In this document: positions 1 to 7,925 of the stretch, one piece after another | How the letters are laid out: every line of letters starts with the position of its first letter | Position numbering within the stretch: the stretch's first letter is position 1 | NCBI RefSeq assembly: GCF_003003265.1 | Contig: NZ_PVTL01000004.1 | Span: forward strand, 308,167-372,166 | DNA: 64,000 bases | Origin: Glaciihabitans tibetensis | Lineage (GTDB): Bacteria > Actinomycetota > Actinomycetes > Actinomycetales > Microbacteriaceae | Reading direction: 5' to 3' | The notes under the pieces: generated by a model | Databases searched by the model: none | Told to the model about the DNA's origin: nothing | The model's input: only the letters and a program-made list of their open reading frames with translations | Position numbers and translations under genes: made by a program

Positions 1-718
1 CTGTCGTCTCACCCGTCGTGAACCATTCCCACCGCGTTACTCCATTACGTTCACGGCCGCGACGCAGCCCGCGGCGAGCGCGCACGTCCTCATCACGCAT
101 GGGCGCGCCATCCGGGTCAAGAGCACTCGCCCACGCGGACACTTGAACCCGCACGAGATCCTCCGGCTCCCGGACGGCCTCTGCAACCAACGCCTCTTCT
201 GCGGCGGAGAGGTTTTCGTCGAACTCTCCCGGCAGCTCGTCGGCGCCGACGACGTGAAATTTCTGCGCCTGTCCAAGCCCCTGGATGATCCGTTGCGCGA
301 CCGACCCGCTGATCTGCCCGAGCTCCACTGCTTGCGCCACTGCCGGGTTGCGTGGGGGTATCGGCTCGCCGGTAATGGAGGTGGCTCTGCGAATGCTCTT
401 GCCCAGCCGCACCCTGCCACGTGCATCGGCCTGACTGATCCGCGTGACCTGCTCAATCAGATGCTCGGCCCTACTGTGCCCGTACCGGGCCGCCAACCCG
501 TCCGACACACCCCCATAATCGGAGCGTTCCTCCACAATTGCGGCAGCATGAACCTGCATTGCCTCTACGAACCGGCCAACATCTTCAATGTGCTTCAGCG
601 CCGACAATACAATCTCGTCTGACTGCGAACCAAGGCCGTGTGACGACACGTCTGCGGACCACTTTGCGAGCCGCGCGAAGTCACTCACGATCGCAGTGAG
701 CTGCTGTTCGAAATCCAT
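1..718 (-). CDS. DUF222 (13E12-type) protein, N-terminal part, cut by window edge
   Basis: An ATG at 718 opens a frame that stays open to base 1, giving about 239 codons with no stop in the window. The start reads MDFEQQLTAI, and the helical DUF222 body contains LAARYGHSRAEHLIEQVTRI at residues 75-94 and a basic RRGLRRGRERNG stretch near the window edge. Family members usually carry a C-terminal HNH nuclease; that half would lie outside. A second family member lies at 45363-47180. A LexA-like palindrome sits 12 bp upstream of the ATG, so DNA-damage induction is plausible, as known for several mycobacterial 13E12 proteins. Function beyond probable DNA binding or cleavage is inferred. Confidence 0.85.
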   Translation of the reverse strand, partial: MDFEQQLTAIVSDFARLAKWSADVSSHGLGSQSDEIVLSALKHIEDVGRFVEAMQVHAAAIVEERSDYGGVSDGLAARYGHSRAEHLIEQVTRISQADARGRVRLGKSIRRATSITGEPIPPRNPAVAQAVELGQISGSVAQRIIQGLGQAQKFHVVGADELPGEFDENLSAAEEALVAEAVREPEDLVRVQVSAWASALDPDGAPMRDEDVRARRGLRRGRERNGVTRWEWFTTGETT

Positions 719-1117
719 GTTCCCATTTTATCGAACATACATTCGAATAAAAGGGATTGCATTTTCTTCGATTATCGAAGATAATTTAGGTGTAGAGCCA
801 AGTGGGCTGGAGCGTAGGAGGGCAGGGGGCTGAGTGGGCATGGGGCTGAGTGGGCATGGGGCTAAGTCTGAATCGAACCAGCATTCGCACCGCCGCCGGC
901 ACCGGCATTAGCGGTAGCAGCACCACCAGTAGGAGCAGCACCAGTAGGAGCAGCAGCAGCAGCAGCACGAACACAAAGCACGTAAGCACCAAGCACTAAG
1001 CACTAAGCACTAAGCACTAAGCACTAAGCACTAAGCACTAAGCACGAAGCACGAACACTAAGCACCAGCACTACGCACGAACACTAAGCACGACCACTAA
1101 GCACCGACACCAACCCC
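719..1117. repeat. Gene-free gap filled with simple tandem repeats
   Basis: This 399 bp gap has no convincing gene. After the AT-rich promoter zone it holds a 16-bp unit (gctgagtgggcatggg) about 2.5 times near 829-870, a 15-bp unit (caccagtaggagcag) twice near 924-953 followed by a CAG run, and a heptamer GCACTAA array of about eight copies at roughly 985-1050, decaying into variants (GCACGAA, ACACTAA) up to about 1103. The heptamer side abuts the 3' end of the acyl-CoA ligase gene. No spacer structure is present, so this is not a CRISPR. Confidence 0.85.
731..746. promoter_or_regulatory. LexA/SOS-like box upstream of DUF222 gene
   Basis: The 16-mer TCGAACATACATTCGA matches the actinobacterial SOS consensus TCGAAC-N4-GTTCGA in 11 of 12 arm positions (ATTCGA instead of GTTCGA). 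It lies in a locally AT-rich stretch 12 bp before the ATG at 718, where LexA would block transcription of the minus-strand gene. Confidence 0.6.
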
Positions 1118-2806
1118 CTAAAGCGTGGGCAGCACCTGCTCGCGCACCTGCTTGCGCAGAATCTTGCCGAGCAACGACCGGGGCGTATTTTCGATCTGAA
1201 CGATCCTTCGCGGGATCTTGTACGCCGAGAGGTGCTCGCGGCAGTGCGCACGTAGTGCTTCCTCGTCGAGTGCGACGCCGGGCTCAAGCTCTACCGCCGC
1301 GACTACCATCTCGCCACCACGCTCGAGCGGTTTACCGAACACGGCTGCGTCGACAACCGCGGGATGCAGGCGAAGAACACCCTCCACCTCCGACGGAGAC
1401 ACGTTGAACCCGCCGGTGATCACCAGTTCCTTGGCCCGGTCGACAATGGTGGTGAAACCGTCGGCATTCACGGTGACGATGTCGCCTGTGCGCAGCCACC
1501 CACCCGGCAGGAGCGTCTTTGCCGTCTCCTCCGGGTTGTTCCAGTAGCCCTGGAACACTTGCGGGCCTTTCAGGAGCAGCTCACCTGGTTCCCCCTGCGG
1601 TACCTCGACGGTCGGATCATCCGGGTCAACAACCTTCATGAGGGTCGAAGGAAAGGGCACACCGATCGTGCCGGGGCGACGGGTGGGGTGGAAGGGGTTA
1701 CCCAGTGCCACCGGAGACGACTCGGTCATCCCGTAGCCCTCGACGAGAAGCCCGCCGGAGACCGACTCCCAGAGTTCCACGACGTGGTCGGGAAGGTTCA
1801 TCGCGCCCGAGATACAGAACTTGCAGGAGCGCAGCGAGATACCCCTTTCCTTCGCGGCCATGGCGGTGCGCTCGTAGATCGGAGGGACAGCGCAGTACAC
1901 GGTTGCGGGCGACTTTTTCATCGCTGCGAGCACAAGATCGACGTCGAACTTGGGGAAGAGAACGAGCAGCGCCTGCTTGCGGATTCCGTAGGTCAGATAC
2001 AGCGTCATCCCGAACGCATGGAACATCGGCAGGATCGCGTAGAAAATCTCCTTGCGGTATTCCGCGCCGGCCATCCACGCCTCGCCCTGCAGGGCGTTCG
2101 AGTACAGGTTGAAGTGGGTGAGCATTGCCCCCTTGGGGTGCCCGGTCGTACCGGAGGTGTACTGGATCGCCGCCAGATCGCTCACCACGGGGCGCGGATA
2201 GCTCGTGTCGATGGGTCCGTGGCTGAGAAGCGACTTCCACGGCATGGTTCCGGGAGCCGCTCCGCTCAGCGCGCTGCGAGACTCGCGAAGACTTTTCATT
2301 GGAAGCTGCAGTGCCAGCCGCTTGAGCAACGGGAACGCCTCGAGCAGGTTCACCGAGATGACGTGGTCGATCTCGATATCCGACGGGAACGATTTCACCG
2401 CTGCGGCAGCCTTATCCCAGACGATCACCACTCGCGCCTGGTGATCTTCAAACTGGTGGCGAAGCTCCCGCGAGGTATAGAGAGGGTTGTGCTCTACAAC
2501 CACGGCTCCGATGCGCAGGGCAGCGTAGAACGCGACAACGTGCTGGGGGCAGTTCGGCAGGATCAGCGCGACCCGGTCCCCCGGACGAACACCGAGCTGG
2601 CGTAGCCCCTCGGCGGCGCGGTCAATCTGGTCACCGAGTTCCGTGTACGTGGTTCGGCGTCCAAAAAATTCGAGCGCGGGATGCCTTCCCGCCTCCGTCA
2701 CGGACTTCTCCAGCATCGCAACCAGAGATTCCTCCGGCAGGTCGATCTCAGCGGGGACCCCCGGCTGGTAGTTCTGGACCCAGGGCTGTTGCTCAGTGTT
2801 GGCCAT
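1118..2806 (-). CDS. Long-chain fatty acid--CoA ligase (AMP-binding)
   Basis: A 562-residue ANL-superfamily adenylating enzyme expected to activate a fatty acid with ATP and load it on CoA. The P-loop YTSGTTGHPKG is at residues 216-226, the A5 motif GYGMTESSP in the middle, GWLRTGDI before the hinge, and the C-terminal LLGKILRK carries the catalytic A10 lysine. Length and motif spacing fit FadD-type ligases. The ATG at 2806 gives the usual short N-terminus (MANTEQQPW). It is probably monocistronic: upstream lies a repeat-filled gap and downstream the heptamer repeats. Substrate chain length cannot be read from sequence; an aryl-CoA or medium-chain ligase is possible. Confidence 0.9.
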   Translation of the reverse strand: MANTEQQPWVQNYQPGVPAEIDLPEESLVAMLEKSVTEAGRHPALEFFGRRTTYTELGDQIDRAAEGLRQLGVRPGDRVALILPNCPQHVVAFYAALRIGAVVVEHNPLYTSRELRHQFEDHQARVVIVWDKAAAAVKSFPSDIEIDHVISVNLLEAFPLLKRLALQLPMKSLRESRSALSGAAPGTMPWKSLLSHGPIDTSYPRPVVSDLAAIQYTSGTTGHPKGAMLTHFNLYSNALQGEAWMAGAEYRKEIFYAILPMFHAFGMTLYLTYGIRKQALLVLFPKFDVDLVLAAMKKSPATVYCAVPPIYERTAMAAKERGISLRSCKFCISGAMNLPDHVVELWESVSGGLLVEGYGMTESSPVALGNPFHPTRRPGTIGVPFPSTLMKVVDPDDPTVEVPQGEPGELLLKGPQVFQGYWNNPEETAKTLLPGGWLRTGDIVTVNADGFTTIVDRAKELVITGGFNVSPSEVEGVLRLHPAVVDAAVFGKPLERGGEMVVAAVELEPGVALDEEALRAHCREHLSAYKIPRRIVQIENTPRSLLGKILRKQVREQVLPTL

Positions 2807-2883
2807 GCTGACATTGTCTCGTGATCAGCCCCGCGATCGGGTGCGACACGAGCCGTGAGCAGCGCTCCAAAAGAAAACGCTAA

Positions 2884-2941
2884 AAGAAACTAGCTCTAGA
2901 AGAAACTAGCTCTAGAAGAAACTAGCTCTAGAAGAAACTAG
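2884..2941. repeat. 16-bp tandem repeat carrying the lipoprotein stop codon
   Basis: Read on the minus strand, the unit TAGTTTCTTCTAGAGC occurs three times plus a partial TAGTTTCTT. The first TAG is the stop codon of the lipoprotein gene ending at 2938, and every later unit again begins with TAG. The array occupies about half of the space to the acyl-CoA ligase gene. Confidence 0.9.
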
Positions 2942-3687
2942 TGGAGGAAGTTGGCTCCCGGGGCGGTGATGGTTGCGATGCCGCCCGTTTCGTCGGGCGC
3001 CGACAGCTCAACGGCGTAGTTGTACTCGAATCCCTCCGTCACGGGCGCATTGGGGGCAGCGACAATCTCGGCTCGGGCCATAAAACCGGTTCCACCCTCG
3101 TCGTTTTGATACTTACTGAGGTGTCCTGCGTACTGGGCAGCGACCGCCGCAGCGGCATCCCCCACCTGGATTGCATCGGAAGTCTCAATCGAAATGCCCG
3201 CGAGGTCCGCAGCGTCAGCTTGCACGATGAACTTGTACATGTGGGGTTCGGTACTTACCGTGTCTGCGACCGAGATTCCGATACCGTCCCAGTCATAAAT
3301 GCTGAACGGGCCCGGCTCCTCGTGCTCAGTCTGATGCTCGACCGCTGGCTCCGCACCCAGGGCGCGGGTTAGCGCTGCGATGGCTGCAGCGCCGTCGTCG
3401 TCGAAGTAACTCAGCTCGTCTACGCTGCCATCGGAGGAAACGATAGAGAGCGCGCTCGACCCGATAACGAGTCTTGCGACTGTGATCGGCGCAACACTGG
3501 GCACAACCGCGGGCACGGGCGAAGTACTTGGAGAAGTGCTTGGCGAAGTACTTGGCGAGATGCTCGGCGACAGGGACGGGCTGGGCTTTGTCGTGGCAGG
3601 CGCAGCATCAGAAGACTGCGATGCGCAGCCACTGACCATCGCGCTGAGAAGGAGGAGTCCAACAAGGGATTTACGAAACGTGTGCAC
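2938..3687 (-). CDS. Secreted lipoprotein of unknown function with Ser/Pro/Thr linker
   Basis: A 249-residue protein with a type II signal peptide: MHTFRKSLVGLLLL followed by the lipobox LSAMVSGC, with the lipidated Cys at residue 21. Residues about 35-60 are a low-complexity linker of repeated SPST units, coded by near-identical 12-bp repeats, which would hold the globular part off the membrane. The remaining ~190 residues show no motif I recognise; it is acidic and may be a small alpha/beta domain. The gene is divergent from the helicase at 3853. Its stop codon lies in a 16-bp tandem repeat. Function unknown. Confidence 0.85.
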   Translation of the reverse strand: MHTFRKSLVGLLLLSAMVSGCASQSSDAAPATTKPSPSLSPSISPSTSPSTSPSTSPVPAVVPSVAPITVARLVIGSSALSIVSSDGSVDELSYFDDDGAAAIAALTRALGAEPAVEHQTEHEEPGPFSIYDWDGIGISVADTVSTEPHMYKFIVQADAADLAGISIETSDAIQVGDAAAAVAAQYAGHLSKYQNDEGGTGFMARAEIVAAPNAPVTEGFEYNYAVELSAPDETGGIATITAPGANFLH

Positions 3688-3852
3688 AACTCACATTCTG
3701 CTGGCGAGCTAGCCTCGAGCGCCAGCCCCCAGCACCGCCATTCCGACAAATCGGCGACACTGTGATGCGGTCGTGACATTGAGGGGCACCAAGTTGGGGC
3801 CCGTCCGGGCGTTGAGACCGGGAAGCATACCCCGACCGAGTACCTTTGTAGG

Positions 3853-5682
3853 ATGACGCCTCCAGAATCACCCACACAACCCGAGGCAGACGCCCCCGAA
3901 ACTGTTCCTTTTTCCGAGCTCGGGCTTAGTGACGCCGTCCTCAAAGCTCTTAAAGACGTAGGGTACGAAACCCCGTCCGCAATTCAGGCCGCAACGATTC
4001 CGCCGCTCCTTGAGGGCCGCGACGTTGTAGGCCTCGCCCAGACCGGAACTGGTAAGACCGCAGCGTTTGCTCTGCCCATTTTGTCGCGACTCGACATGTC
4101 GCAGAAGAACCCGCAGGCCCTCGTGCTTGCCCCCACCCGCGAGCTCGCCCTGCAGGTGTGTGAGGCGTTCGAGAAGTACGCGTCCCACATGCGCGGAGTG
4201 CACGTGCTCCCCGTTTACGGCGGACAGGCCTACGGCGTGCAGCTCTCTGCCCTCCGTCGCGGTGTGCACGTTGTGGTCGGTACTCCCGGCCGCATCATGG
4301 ACCACCTCGCCAAGGGCACCCTCGATCTGTCTGAGCTGAAGTACCTGGTGCTCGACGAGGCCGACGAGATGCTGAAGATGGGCTTCGCCGAGGACGTCGA
4401 GACGATCCTCGCCGACACTCCCGACGACAAGCAGGTAGCCCTGTTCTCGGCGACCATGCCCGCCGCGATCCGTCGCATCTCCAAGCAGTACCTGAATGAC
4501 CCGGAAGAGATCACGGTCAAGAACAAGACCACGACCTCCGCGAACACGACCCAGCGATACCTCATGGTGTCGTACCCGCAGAAGGTCGATGCGCTCACCC
4601 GTATCCTCGAGGTCGAGAACTTCGAGGGCATGATCGTGTTCGTTCGCACCAAGAACGAAACCGAGACTCTCGCAGAAAAGCTCCGCGCCCGCGGCTACTC
4701 TGCGGCAGCCATCAGCGGAGACGTCGCCCAGGCCCAGCGCGAGCGCACGGTCAACCAGCTCAAGTCCGGCAAGCTCGACATCCTCGTGGCGACCGACGTG
4801 GCCGCCCGTGGTCTCGACGTTGACCGGATCAGCCACGTCGTCAACTTCGACATCCCGATCGACACCGAGTCCTACGTGCACCGCATCGGGCGCACCGGCC
4901 GTGCGGGCCGCAGCGGCGCCGCAATCAGCTTCGTCACGCCCCGCGAGCGTCGTCTCCTCGGCGCCATCGAGAAGGCCACCCGCCAGCCGCTGACCCAGAT
5001 GCAGCTGCCGAGCGTCGAAGACGTCAACGTCACCCGCCTGAACCGTTTCGATGAGTCGATCACGGAGGCACTCGAAAACACCGACCGCATCTCCCGCTTC
5101 CGCGACATCATCGCGCACTATGTTCAGCACCACGACGTGCCCGAGGCAGATGTCGCGGCTGCGCTCGCTGTTATCGCCCAGGGCGATACCCCGCTGCTGC
5201 AGACCGAGCAAGAGGTACGGGCTGAGCGTTACGCCCGCGACGAGCAGGAGCGCGCCGAACGCCCGGCACGGGACGATCGAGCGGCACGCGACCGCCCGTC
5301 ACGTGATCGCAACGACCGCAACGACCGCTCAGCGCGGCCCGAGCGTAGCAACCGCGAAGAGCGTTTCGACCGCGATGACCGTCCGGGCCGCACCGAGCGC
5401 CCGGAGCGGCGCTCACGCGATCACACCCGAGTGATGACCTCATACCGTATCGAGGTAGGTAAGCGCCACAAGGTGGAGCCCCGCCAGATCGTTGGTGCCC
5501 TTGCCAACGAGGGAGGTCTCAGCCGCGAGGACTTCGGCGCGATCAAGATCCTGCCGGACTTCTCCATCGTTGACCTGCCGGCGGACCTGTCCAACGACGT
5601 GTTCACCAAGCTCGAGACCACCCGCATCAGCGGAAAGCTCATCGAGATTCACCCGGACAACGGACCGGCCCGCCGAGCGTAA
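3853..5682 (+). CDS. DEAD-box ATP-dependent RNA helicase (DeaD/CsdA type)
   Basis: A 609-residue cytoplasmic RNA helicase. In order it shows the Q motif region FSELGLSDAVLKAL with GYETPSAIQ, motif I AQTGTGKT (62-69), PTRELA, TPGR, motif II DEAD (168-171), SAT, and motif VI HRIGRTGRAGR. After the RecA-like core comes an Arg/Asp-rich linker (about 440-535), then a C-terminal DbpA-type RNA-binding domain ending near residue 605. This layout is that of CsdA/DeaD, which unwinds structured RNA in ribosome assembly and cold adaptation. Its transcription appears to end at two near-identical hairpins just downstream. Substrate assignment is by family only. Confidence 0.93.
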   Translation: MTPPESPTQPEADAPETVPFSELGLSDAVLKALKDVGYETPSAIQAATIPPLLEGRDVVGLAQTGTGKTAAFALPILSRLDMSQKNPQALVLAPTRELALQVCEAFEKYASHMRGVHVLPVYGGQAYGVQLSALRRGVHVVVGTPGRIMDHLAKGTLDLSELKYLVLDEADEMLKMGFAEDVETILADTPDDKQVALFSATMPAAIRRISKQYLNDPEEITVKNKTTTSANTTQRYLMVSYPQKVDALTRILEVENFEGMIVFVRTKNETETLAEKLRARGYSAAAISGDVAQAQRERTVNQLKSGKLDILVATDVAARGLDVDRISHVVNFDIPIDTESYVHRIGRTGRAGRSGAAISFVTPRERRLLGAIEKATRQPLTQMQLPSVEDVNVTRLNRFDESITEALENTDRISRFRDIIAHYVQHHDVPEADVAAALAVIAQGDTPLLQTEQEVRAERYARDEQERAERPARDDRAARDRPSRDRNDRNDRSARPERSNREERFDRDDRPGRTERPERRSRDHTRVMTSYRIEVGKRHKVEPRQIVGALANEGGLSREDFGAIKILPDFSIVDLPADLSNDVFTKLETTRISGKLIEIHPDNGPARRA

Positions 5683-5727
5683 GCACTCGCTCGCAGGTCA
5701 CACAGCGCTGTCCTGAATTGCCGGATG

Positions 5728-5790
5728 CCGGGCGCCCACAGCTGTGGGGCGCCCGGTATTTTCGGGCGCCCACAGCTGTGGGGCGCCCGG
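5728..5790 (+). terminator. Duplicated hairpin terminator after the helicase gene
   Basis: Two almost identical hairpins lie in tandem at 5728-5756 and 5762-5790. Each has a GGGCGCCCACAGCTGTGGGGCGCCC-type stem followed by TATTTTCGG. The 34-bp unit is copied head to tail, so it is both a strong terminator for the helicase gene and another example of tandem duplication at a gene end. Confidence 0.8.
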
Positions 5791-5884
5791 TATTTTCGGT
5801 CGCTGGGTCTCGTCGGGGGCGGCCGTGCCTTCGCGCTCGCGCTGTGACGCAGAGAGCAGGGCAAGCCCGGAGGGCGCGCGAGCC

Positions 5885-6328
5885 CTATCCCACCGGCACA
5901 GGCCAAGTTTTCGTGCGTGGGGTTGGCACGAGCGAGCTGTCGCGTGCGGCGCGCCAAAGGGCGGCGGCGAGGGCAACGGTGACGGGAGTCCAGAGCATCC
6001 GTTCAACAAACGACGGCGATGCGAGGTTCATCAGTGCCCCGACCGCCATCAGGGGTGTCGCCGCGTAGAGCACACGGCGTCGAAGGGTGGGGCCCGCCAG
6101 ACGGGTCCCCGCCACCGCGCCGAGCGCCAGGTAGACGCCAGTTGCGACCCCACTGCTCACTCGCAGATTCTCGGGCAACACTCCCGGGTTGGCGCCGCCA
6201 TACGCGGCCTCGCCCCAGGGTGCGCCAGCTGCGAGACAGATCTGGAATCCGACCACGACCGCGAGCAACCCTGCGGCGGTCTTGCCTGCCGTGCTGGCCC
6301 GCGGGTTGGTGGTAGCGAACGGTCCCAT
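5885..6328 (-). CDS. Small four-helix membrane protein, probable PadR target
   Basis: A 147-residue hydrophobic protein with about four predicted membrane segments (near 15-35, 60-80, 88-105 and 112-128) and short polar ends. I see no catalytic or transport motif and cannot name the family. Upstream at 6377-6389 lies the palindrome TATCT-GCC-AGATA, the same half-sites as in the promoter of the PadR gene at 6462-7094. The two genes point the same way with PadR upstream, so it is a likely repressed target, perhaps a membrane stress or resistance function. Confidence 0.75.
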   Translation of the reverse strand: MGPFATTNPRASTAGKTAAGLLAVVVGFQICLAAGAPWGEAAYGGANPGVLPENLRVSSGVATGVYLALGAVAGTRLAGPTLRRRVLYAATPLMAVGALMNLASPSFVERMLWTPVTVALAAALWRAARDSSLVPTPRTKTWPVPVG

Positions 6329-6376
6329 GATGGTTCTCCCTCGATTGGTCAGCGGTAGGGCTGGCAGTGACGAATG

Positions 6377-6389
6377 TATCTGCCAGATA
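6377..6389. promoter_or_regulatory. Putative PadR operator at the membrane protein gene
   Basis: Perfect inverted repeat TATCT-GCC-AGATA, 48 bp upstream of the membrane protein ATG at 6328. The half-sites are identical to those at 7128-7140 in front of the PadR gene; only the 3-bp centre differs. Confidence 0.6.
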
Positions 6390-6461
6390 GGTTACTTAGG
6401 AAGCCCGCCCATATCTAGCAGCAATATTCGCTCGCTCTGGACTGGAACGACGCGACGCGGG

Positions 6462-7094
6462 TTAGGAGCCGAAAGAGTTTCGAGCGCTGGGCGTCTCTGG
6501 TGCGTCGCGGTCGTCGGGCGTGTTCGGTGCTTCCGGCGCCTCGAGCATGACGGCCTCCGCCATCATGGCTAGCTCCGCGAGCGCTTCGTTTGCCCAGGCG
6601 ATGCTGGCGCGGGCCGAGTGCTCCCCCGCTGAAATGGTGAGGAGTATGTACGGCGCCTGGTCCGCGAGGCTCGCGTCGTCCAGAAGCGAGCGCCTGGCGA
6701 CATCCATCTGCGTCAATTGCGCTTTCGCCTTTTCCCGGGCGTCAAGAACGAGCCGCCGGGTCGCCTCTGCGCCGAGTTGGGACCCAAAAAAGAGCCGAAG
6801 CAGGAGGCCGTTTCGCGGCTTCTCCTGCTGCGGGGGCTCCGCAAGCAACTCGCGGAGCCGGAGGAGTCCAGCGGGCGTGAGGGCAAACGTGTGAGATCGC
6901 GAGCCGCCCTCCGCAGACCGTTCGACCAGGGACTGCCGTTCCAGCTCGGCGAGTGCCGGGTAGATCTGGCCGAAGCTCTCGCTCCAAAAGTGCCCGAGCG
7001 TGTCGCGGATTTCTTCGCGTAGGGCGTACCCCGTCATCGGCATGATGCTGAGCGCTCCGAGGATCGCTGTCTGTGTTTGCTCGGAACGCGGCAC
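6462..7094 (-). CDS. PadR-family transcriptional regulator
   Basis: A 210-residue regulator. The N-terminal winged helix covers about residues 8-75: AILGALSIMPMTGYALREEI, then FWSESFGQIYPALAELERQ and the wing ending in FALTPAGLLRL, the classic PadR signature. Residues about 90-185 form the helical Vir-like C-terminal dimerisation domain. GTG at 7094 is taken as start because GAGGAG lies about 7 bases before it. An inverted repeat at 7128-7140 in its promoter suggests autoregulation, and the same motif recurs at the downstream membrane protein gene. The effector is unknown. The tail is rich in Pro, Glu and Asp. Confidence 0.9.
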   Translation of the reverse strand: MPRSEQTQTAILGALSIMPMTGYALREEIRDTLGHFWSESFGQIYPALAELERQSLVERSAEGGSRSHTFALTPAGLLRLRELLAEPPQQEKPRNGLLLRLFFGSQLGAEATRRLVLDAREKAKAQLTQMDVARRSLLDDASLADQAPYILLTISAGEHSARASIAWANEALAELAMMAEAVMLEAPEAPNTPDDRDAPETPSARNSFGS

Positions 7095-7127
7095 CGGTCT
7101 CCTCGGAGGATGTCTATGAGAGGGCTA

Positions 7128-7140
7128 TATCTGTGAGATA
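7128..7140. promoter_or_regulatory. Putative PadR operator in its own promoter
   Basis: Perfect inverted repeat TATCT-GTG-AGATA, 33 bp upstream of the PadR start codon, matching the palindrome at 6377-6389. Autorepression through such a site is usual for PadR proteins. Confidence 0.6.
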
Positions 7141-7207
7141 CAGTACGCCATTTCCGAAGACCTGACGAGAGCGCGCCCCTCGACTTCGCCGGATGGTGGA
7201 GCAGCTG

Positions 7208-7690
7208 CTACGGACGCGGCGCCAGGATGACGACCGGCCTCTCCCGTTCGCGAAGCTGGCTGAATGCGTCCACATCACCCCAGCCGGGGTATTCACGGAA
7301 CTTCGCCCAGAGCCGAGCCCGCTCGTCGGGGGTCGCGGCGCGTGCGGTCACGCGGCGTGAGCCCCGACGAAGGTCGACCTCGGCTTCCGGTGTCGCTCTC
7401 AGGTTCAGCCACCAGGCCGGATCTGCGGCGCCCCAGCCATTCATGGCGAGTGTCACCAGCTCGCCTCCGTCTTCGAAGTAGTCCACGATCACCGCGCGCT
7501 CCTGACCCGATCGCCGCCCCGTGGTCCGAAGCCGCATCATCCCGGCATGACCGCCTCTGCGCGGTTCACGGAGCCCCAACCGACCGCGGCTTACGCGATA
7601 CAGCGCCCGATGAGCGCGCCATGCGAAGCGGATGAACCAGCGCGGTGGCAGTCGTGGCGCAGCGCTCGACGACGGGTAGCTGGTGGGCAT
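7208..7690 (-). CDS. Deazaflavin (F420)-dependent nitroreductase-family protein
   Basis: A 160-residue protein of the split-barrel FMN/F420-binding nitroreductase (Ddn-like) family. Typical features are the basic helical N-terminus (RFAWRAHRALYRVSRG), the strand LRTTGRRSGQERAVIVDYFE, then NGWGAADPAWWLNLRATPEA and a late ARLWAKFREYPGW segment. Family members bind the deazaflavin F420 and reduce quinones, nitro compounds or fatty-acid-like substrates at the membrane. No F420 biosynthesis gene is in the window, so cofactor use is inferred. It is not in an obvious operon. The ATG at 7690 has its purine-rich sequence unusually close. Confidence 0.82.
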   Translation of the reverse strand: MPTSYPSSSAAPRLPPRWFIRFAWRAHRALYRVSRGRLGLREPRRGGHAGMMRLRTTGRRSGQERAVIVDYFEDGGELVTLAMNGWGAADPAWWLNLRATPEAEVDLRRGSRRVTARAATPDERARLWAKFREYPGWGDVDAFSQLRERERPVVILAPRP

Positions 7691-7925
7691 ACTCCATCAT
7701 GAGTCGTCTCTTCGGCCAGACGGATGTGCTTGACAGATGGCGTTGGCAGGTGGCGTTGGCAGATGCGGTTACGGAACCGGTTGTCAGATGCGGTTATAGA
7801 ACGGCTTCCGGTTGAAAGGTGGGCTTGAACGATGTGGCTCACGGGTGCGCCTGCGCCACGCACCCCTTCTGGCTCCCGCCTATTGGTCGCGCGTGCAATA
7901 AACTGGCTCCGTCCCATCCTCACGA

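Noticed and set aside
985..1103. Heptamer array considered as CRISPR
   Set aside because: Units are contiguous 7-mers with no unique spacers and no cas genes nearby.
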